10,939 bases of DNA. Origin: JBEATZ01 sp041178545 (GTDB taxonomy: Bacteria; Planctomycetota; UBA1135; UBA2386). Numbering within the stretch: position 1 is the stretch's first letter; each line of letters opens with the position of its first letter. Shown piece by piece: positions 7,740-10,939 of the stretch. The notes beneath the pieces are model-generated. The model did not search any database. It saw only the letters and a program-made list of their open reading frames with translations, and was not told the origin of the DNA. The stretch lies in assembly GCA_041178545.1 (NCBI GenBank), contig JBEGVB010000063.1, forward strand, positions 1-10,939, in the 5' to 3' direction. The position numbers were made by a program, and so were the translations under genes.

Positions 7740-8833
7740 GCGCACACCTCGCGGTAGATGCGGGCGTGCTGGCGTGCGCACTCGGCCCACTGGAAGCGCG
7801 CGGCCGCGATCCTTCCGCGTGCCACCACGTGTTCGCGCAGTGCATCGTCGGCGAGTGCCTGGTGCAGGGCCGCAGCCAGTGCGTCGGCGTCCTCCACGTC
7901 GCAGGTGACCGCGGCACCGGAGCAGTTCTCGCGCAGCGCGTCGCACGTCCCGCACACGACGGGCACGCCTGCGCGCATGGCCTCGAGCGGCGGGAAGCCG
8001 AAGCCCTCCCACAGCGACGGGTACACGCACACCCGTGCTCCGTGCAGCAGCCCAGCCACCTCGGCATCGCTCGCGTGCTCGCGCCACTCCAGCCAGCCCT
8101 CGCGTTGCGCGGCCTCCAGGGCAGCCACCGTGCCCTCGCACTCCCAGCCGCGCCTGCCGACGACGACGAGGCGCGGGCGCGGTGCCGGCAGTCGCTGCCA
8201 AGCAGCCAGCAGCCGTGCGTGGTTCTTGCGCGGCTCCACCGTGCCGATGCAGATGCCGTACGGCCCCACCGGTGGCACGGTCGCGACCCGCTCCACAGGG
8301 GCCTCCGCGTGGTCGACCCCGAACGGCACCACCTCCAGCCTCCTCGGTTCCAGCCACCGCTGCGCGTCCGCGGCCGTGGCATGCGTGGGCACGACCACCA
8401 CGTCGGCGCGGCGCGCTGCGGTGCGGGTCCGCGCGAGGAGCAACTCCGCCTGTTCCCGCCCGAACCAGGCAGGTTCGCGCGCGAACGCCAGGTCGTGCAC
8501 GGTCAGCACCACCCGTGCGAGCTTCCCCACCGGCGGATGCACGTAGTCGGTCCAGTGGAACACCGTTGCGCCGCCTGCGAGGCGCGGGGCATCGATGCCG
8601 AGGCTGGCAAGCGCACCGAGGCAGCGACCTGGCACCGGCCACCGGTGGAGCCGTGCGCCCGCTGGCACCGTCACCCTGCGGCCGGCGGGGGCCAGGCTGT
8701 GCGCGAAGAGCCGCAGGTCCAGCTGCGGGTCTGCGGCGAGGAACCGGGCCAGTTCGCGGACGGACCGGCCGATGCCGGAGGATCCCAGCACGGCAGGGCG
8801 GTAGTCGACTGCGACACGGATGGGCACGGGCAC
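7736..8833 (-). CDS. GT4-type glycosyltransferase (lead gene of the trio)
   Basis: The 365-residue GT-B enzyme has motifs in order: VAVDYRPAVLGSSGIGRSV (7-25, with the GIGR loop), FHWTDYV (92-98), LTVHDLAF (110-117), VVVVPTHATA (145-154), the linker GICIGTVEPRKNHARLLAAW (193-212) and the EX7E motif WEGFGFPPLEAM (E276, E284). The PRKN signature followed by EGFGFP places it with O-antigen/exopolysaccharide GT4 enzymes of the mannosyltransferase-like type. The start is GTG, either 8833 or two codons later at 8827. I cannot separate them, as neither has a Shine-Dalgarno and the predicted leader is about 7-13 nt. It leads a three-gene minus-strand operon and is divergent from the exported beta-sandwich protein. 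No nucleotide-sugar synthesis, flippase or polymerase gene is in the window. Confidence 0.94.
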   Translation of the reverse strand: MPVPIRVAVDYRPAVLGSSGIGRSVRELARFLAADPQLDLRLFAHSLAPAGRRVTVPAGARLHRWPVPGRCLGALASLGIDAPRLAGGATVFHWTDYVHPPVGKLARVVLTVHDLAFAREPAWFGREQAELLLARTRTAARRADVVVVPTHATAADAQRWLEPRRLEVVPFGVDHAEAPVERVATVPPVGPYGICIGTVEPRKNHARLLAAWQRLPAPRPRLVVVGRRGWECEGTVAALEAAQREGWLEWREHASDAEVAGLLHGARVCVYPSLWEGFGFPPLEAMRAGVPVVCGTCDALRENCSGAAVTCDVEDADALAAALHQALADDALREHVVARGRIAAARFQWAECARQHARIYREVCA

Positions 8834-8846
8834 TGGGACGGCAACC

Positions 8847-8856
8847 AGACTAAACT
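8847..8856. promoter_or_regulatory. Shared bidirectional -10 core between the glycosyltransferase operon and the exported protein
   Basis: The 39-bp divergent gap contains AGACTAAACT, read as TAAACT on plus (8851-8856) and TAGTCT on minus (8852-8847). The two hexamers share the TA at 8851-8852, the same ANNNTANNNT plan as at 4932. Predicted leaders are about 10 nt for the plus gene and about 7-13 nt for the minus gene. No clear -35 is seen on either strand, and no Shine-Dalgarno precedes either start. Confidence 0.45.
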
Positions 8857-8872
8857 CCCGCCCGCGAATCTC

Positions 8873-10486
8873 ATGCGCGCCGCCACAACGACCCTGCTGA
8901 TCGCCTCACTGGGCGCCGTGGCCTGGCTCCTCTGGAGTTCCCTCGGCGAGGGCAACGTGCCGTTGCCTCGCCAGGGCGGCAGCACCGACCCCTTCGTTCG
9001 CCCGCGCGAGCCCGTGGGTGAACTGCCGCGTCGACCCGACACCACCTTTGCCGGACCGCGTGTGGTGGTGGAAGTGGTGCGGCGCGGCCGCGTGGTCCCG
9101 CCGGCACCGGTGGCGCCCCTCGAGGTGCGCAGCCGTGGCGAGTTGCTGCCTGCCGAGGTCTCGGTGGTGGCCGGCATCGGCACGGGCTGGCTGCAGTCGA
9201 CCAGCACGCGCGGGTTCCAGCTCGTGCGCGTGGTGCGCACCGACGGGACGGTGCTGTGGCGGCGCTCCTTCCGCAACTCGTCCAAGGAACTGGTCGGTGT
9301 CGACTGCGAGGACCCGGCGGTCATCCGCGGCCGCGTGATCGACGACCGTGGGCTGCCCGTGCCGGGCGCGACCCTCTGGAGCGGCGTGGGCGAACGCGAG
9401 TCGATGGTGTTCGTGCGCACCGACGAGGAAGGTCGCTTCCGCATCGAGACCCCGGGTGGTTCCGGCATCCCGCTCGTGGTGCAGGCCCCGGGCAAGTCCT
9501 CCAACGCGCGCTTCGTCGACCGCTACCCCGTGCCCGGCCAGTCCATCGACCCTGTCGAGGACCCGTTGGGCACCGGCATCGGCGTGGTGGCCGGGCCTGC
9601 CGAGCCAGAGGAACTGTTCGTGCTGCGCCCCGGTGCCACGCTCAACGTCACCGTCAGCGCCGTCGGTCTCGACGGCAGCGGCGGCGCGGTGGCCGTCATG
9701 CCGGTGGCTGCCGGTGGCGACACGACGGTGCTGGAGTACCCGTTCTTCCTGCCGGTCGTGAGCGGCATGAAGCCGCTCGACGCCTCGGGCAACGTCGAAC
9801 TCGCAGGCCTCCCGCGCGGCGCGACCCTCGATGCAGTGGTCGTCCACCCGCATGCCTCGCAGCCGCAGGTTGCGCGCGTCGAGCTCAAGGGCGTGCGCAG
9901 CCAGGTGGTCGTGCCCATGGTGGGCGGCGAACACGTCGAGGGCATGCTGGTCGACCCGAACGGTGCGCCGCTCGCGGGTGCGCGGGTGCAGGCATGGCGC
10001 GGTTCCGAGGCCGCGACGCGGCAACTCGACTCCGCGTGGCTGTTGCCGCCCGAACTCGCCTCGCGTGGCAACACCATCGCGCGCACCGGTGCCGACGGCC
10101 GCTTCTCGCTCGCCGTCCCCGGCACCGGCAAGCCGCAGATCGCCGTCGTCGCGGGCGGGCGTTGGGGCGTGACGATGGAACTGCCCTCGTTGCCCTGGTC
10201 CATGGACGAGCCCATGGTCATGCGCCCCAATGACACCAAGGACCTGCCTGCCCTGCGCATCGTCCCGCCGGACGATGGCCCGTGGCAGGTGCGCGTGAAG
10301 CCAGCCGTGCGATTCACGCCCATGCAGCCAGGTGCAGAGTGCGTGGAGCAGTTCGCCGAGCCGCTGCTCGTCGACGTGGTCCTCCAGGTGGAGAGCGGCG
10401 GTCGCCCGGCCGTCCCCCGCACGGTCCGCAACGTCGTGGTGGTGGGCGGCGTGACGCTCGCCAGCGGTCCCGGCAAGGGCCGCTGA
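8873..10486 (+). CDS. Exported, N-terminally anchored protein with two carboxypeptidase-regulatory-like repeats
   Basis: The 537-residue product starts MRAATTTLLIASLGAVAWLLWSS, an uncleaved signal-anchor or signal peptide (hydrophobic 6-22). A Pro/Arg-rich spacer follows to about 62. The rest is beta-rich. Two segments match the carboxypeptidase-regulatory-like (transthyretin-like) sandwich pattern GxVxDxxGxPxxGAxV...T..dGrF. They are IRGRVIDDRGLPVPGATL with RTDEEGRFRI (151-191), and VEGMLVDPNGAPLAGARV with RTGADGRFSL (355-413). In the second, about 25 residues are inserted between the halves (SEAATRQLDSAWLLPPEL). Such domains are structural or adhesive and carry no catalytic residues, so the protein is probably a periplasmic or surface structural component; its partner is unknown. 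ATG 8873 is chosen because the open frame upstream is a shadow of the opposite-strand glycosyltransferases. No Shine-Dalgarno is present. Confidence 0.9.
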   Translation: MRAATTTLLIASLGAVAWLLWSSLGEGNVPLPRQGGSTDPFVRPREPVGELPRRPDTTFAGPRVVVEVVRRGRVVPPAPVAPLEVRSRGELLPAEVSVVAGIGTGWLQSTSTRGFQLVRVVRTDGTVLWRRSFRNSSKELVGVDCEDPAVIRGRVIDDRGLPVPGATLWSGVGERESMVFVRTDEEGRFRIETPGGSGIPLVVQAPGKSSNARFVDRYPVPGQSIDPVEDPLGTGIGVVAGPAEPEELFVLRPGATLNVTVSAVGLDGSGGAVAVMPVAAGGDTTVLEYPFFLPVVSGMKPLDASGNVELAGLPRGATLDAVVVHPHASQPQVARVELKGVRSQVVVPMVGGEHVEGMLVDPNGAPLAGARVQAWRGSEAATRQLDSAWLLPPELASRGNTIARTGADGRFSLAVPGTGKPQIAVVAGGRWGVTMELPSLPWSMDEPMVMRPNDTKDLPALRIVPPDDGPWQVRVKPAVRFTPMQPGAECVEQFAEPLLVDVVLQVESGGRPAVPRTVRNVVVVGGVTLASGPGKGR

Positions 10487-10501
10487 GACCGGCGGATTTT
10501 T
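10480..10501 (+). terminator. Weak candidate terminator overlapping the stop codon of the exported-protein gene
   Basis: CCGC (10480-10483) can pair with GCGG (10492-10495), followed by ATTTTT. The stem is only 4 bp and begins within the last codons, so folding is marginal. The T-run in an otherwise GC-rich tract, and its resemblance to the sequence after the strong terminator at 10700, are the reasons to list it. Confidence 0.3.
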
Positions 10502-10516
10502 CACGGGCCCTGTGCC
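10497..10516 (+). repeat. Imperfect direct repeat, copy 1 (T-run plus CACGGG...TGTGCC)
   Basis: TTTTTCACGGG, then CC, then TGTGCC matches 10732-10752 with one mismatch and one single-base gap over about 21 bp. The CACGGGCCCTGTG part is itself a quasi-palindrome. The two copies bracket the RNA locus in the same orientation, 235 bp apart. Confidence 0.55.
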
Positions 10517-10590
10517 CCATGGGACGGCCCCTTGGCGCCCGCGCACTGCCTGCAAGTCCTCGCAATCCAGCCTCGTCCGGATCCGTGGGG

Positions 10591-10596
10591 TAGCTT
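10591..10596 (+). promoter_or_regulatory. -10-like hexamer for the putative small RNA
   Basis: TAGCTT stands immediately upstream of the first hairpin and would place the transcription start near 10602, at or inside the 5' arm. The hexamer class (TANNNT) matches the other predicted -10 boxes in this window. No -35 is evident at 16-18 bp. Either the start lies a few nt earlier or the promoter is elsewhere. Confidence 0.3.
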
Positions 10597-10597
10597 C

Positions 10598-10736
10598 CTC
10601 CGTCGCAGGTCGTTGTGGTCCTGCGACGGCCCCGAAAGGGGTGCATGTGTGGTCCTCCTTGCGGGGTTCTCGTCGAACCCCGACCTTCGTGAAAGTGCTC
10701 GGGACCGGGTGGTCAGCCACCCGGTCCTGTTTTTTT
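10598..10736 (+). ncRNA. Putative structured small RNA of about 140 nt, four hairpins, unidentified family
   Basis: Four successive perfect hairpins fill an otherwise empty intergenic stretch. P1 pairs CCGTCGCAGG (10600-10609) with CCTGCGACGG (10620-10629) around a 10-nt loop. P2 is CCCC-GAAA-GGGG (10630-10641), with a GNRA tetraloop. P3 pairs CGGGGTTC (10662-10669) with GAACCCCG (10675-10682) around TCGTC. P4 is the terminator at 10700-10736. Between P2 and P3 lies a 20-nt single-stranded stretch containing CCTCCTT (10654-10660). The 9-mer TGTGGTCCT occurs at both 10614 and 10648. I checked by eye against 4.5S, 6S, tmRNA, 5S and tRNA signatures and common riboswitch cores and found no match. 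No convincing coding frame fits. Because it ends in its own terminator 70 bp before the next start, and that gene has its own -10-like box, a free-standing small RNA is more likely than a riboswitch. A constitutive leader/attenuator is the main alternative. Confidence 0.6.
10700..10736 (+). terminator. Strong intrinsic terminator
   Basis: GGACCGGGTGG (10702-10712), loop TCAG, and CCACCCGGTCC (10717-10727) form a perfect 11-bp stem that can extend to 13 bp with a G-U and a C-G pair. Seven T residues follow (10730-10736). It ends the putative small RNA. If transcription continues from the exported-protein gene, it would stop that transcript too. This is the clearest terminator in the window. 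Confidence 0.92.
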
Positions 10737-10752
10737 CACGGGGCCGTGTGCC
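10732..10752 (+). repeat. Imperfect direct repeat, copy 2 (T-run plus CACGGGG...TGTGCC)
   Basis: This is the second copy of the element at 10497, again starting in a T-run that follows a hairpin. Here the middle is a cleaner palindrome, CACGG-GG-CCGTG. It sits just after the termination point of the small RNA. Confidence 0.55.
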
Positions 10753-10767
10753 GGGGCAGGCGCGCCG

Positions 10768-10796
10768 TTCAGCGCGGCAGGTCCGGGCGCTACCGT
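10768..10796 (+). promoter_or_regulatory. Candidate promoter of the HD phosphohydrolase gene
   Basis: TTCAGC (10768-10773) and TACCGT (10791-10796) are separated by 17 bp. The predicted start is near 10803, only about 3 nt before the TTG codon at 10806, so the mRNA would be nearly leaderless. The -35 match is weak (three consensus bases). Confidence 0.35.
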
Positions 10797-10805
10797 CTGC
10801 AGACC

Positions 10806-10939
10806 TTGACGATCCTGCGCGACCCGGTCCACGGCGACATCGAACTGACCCCGGAGGAGATCCGGCTGGTCGACACGGCGGAGTTCCAGCGCCTGCGCGG
10901 TGTGAAGCAGCTGGGCAGCGCGAGCCTCGTCTACTTCGG
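10806..10939 (+). CDS. HD-superfamily phosphohydrolase, N-terminal fragment (runs off the window)
   Basis: The first 44 residues, from TTG 10806, read ILRDPVHGDIELTPEEIRLV followed by DTAEFQRLRGVKQLGSASLVYFG. This is the conserved N-terminus of the COG1078/YwfO/SAMHD1-like HD family (DPVHG...I..T.EFQRLR.IKQLG...L.Y.G). Members are metal-dependent phosphohydrolases acting on dNTPs or related nucleotides; the metal-binding H...HD...D residues lie beyond the window. The frame has an earlier GTG at 10746, but its codons give an Arg-rich, family-unlike extension and cross the -10-like box, so TTG 10806 is preferred. There is no Shine-Dalgarno. Family assignment is confident despite the short fragment; substrate is unknown. 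Confidence 0.88.
   Translation, partial: MTILRDPVHGDIELTPEEIRLVDTAEFQRLRGVKQLGSASLVYF

Noticed and set aside
7682..8872. Upstream extension of the exported-protein frame
   Set aside because: That part is antisense to two glycosyltransferases. The hydrophobic signal segment begins right at ATG 8873.
10506..10530. CCCATGGG palindrome and GGGCC/GGCCC pairing downstream of the exported-protein gene
   Set aside because: Short GC-rich palindromes of this kind are expected by chance here, and no T-run follows, so I do not call a terminator or site.
10597..10736. Putative RNA as a known riboswitch, 4.5S, 6S, 5S or tRNA
   Set aside because: No GGAA/AGCAG signal-recognition loop, no 6S central bubble, no 5S core and no recognisable ligand-binding core. 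The GGGGTTC...GAACCCC hairpin recalls a T-arm, but the loop is five nt and lacks the TTCGA pattern, and no other tRNA arm is present.
10746..10805. GTG start giving a 20-codon extension of the HD protein
   Set aside because: The extra residues are Arg/Gly-rich, do not resemble the family N-terminus and overlap the -10-like box.

Overview
This is a very GC-rich (about 70% by eye), densely packed bacterial chromosomal window. It holds nine complete or partial protein genes plus one strong candidate for an unannotated structured small RNA. The gene mix (membrane pyrophosphatase, an FHA protein with a C-terminal anchor, a secreted carboxypeptidase-regulatory-like protein, stacked GT4 glycosyltransferases) and the scarcity of Shine-Dalgarno sites at lead genes would fit a high-GC planctomycete or a similar lineage. 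The taxonomy is a guess, because the window has no rRNA or other marker. I see no phage, IS element, CRISPR array or tRNA.

Layout. Positions 1-1391 (minus) hold the N-terminal 463 residues of a membrane-bound ion-pumping pyrophosphatase (HppA), with its own promoter and an inverted repeat in the 115-bp gap upstream. Positions 1507-4921 (minus) form a tight four-gene set, transcribed from high to low coordinates: an ABC ATPase, a polytopic membrane protein with a large extracytoplasmic domain (the presumed permease), a lipid-facing or secreted helical protein of unknown function, and a DedA-family membrane protein. The first three are joined by ATGA overlaps. Positions 4969-5724 (plus) encode a tail-anchored FHA protein, divergent from the ABC set. 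Positions 5692-8833 (minus) are three tandem GT4-type glycosyltransferases that presumably build a surface glycan; the last one overlaps the FHA gene tail-to-tail by 33 bp. Positions 8873-10486 (plus) encode a membrane-anchored exported protein with two carboxypeptidase-regulatory-like beta-sandwich repeats, divergent from the glycosyltransferases. Positions 10487-10805 are intergenic and contain a roughly 140-nt RNA locus (four hairpins, the last a textbook intrinsic terminator). From 10806 to the window end is the start of an HD-superfamily phosphohydrolase.

The common theme is the cell envelope: an ion-motive-force generator, an exporter, a DedA protein (a family now linked to undecaprenyl-phosphate recycling and membrane-potential-dependent transport) and sugar transferases. 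Both divergent gene pairs share a compact arrangement in which one ANNNTANNNT core supplies a -10-like hexamer to each strand. Most lead genes have very short predicted leaders and no Shine-Dalgarno sequence.
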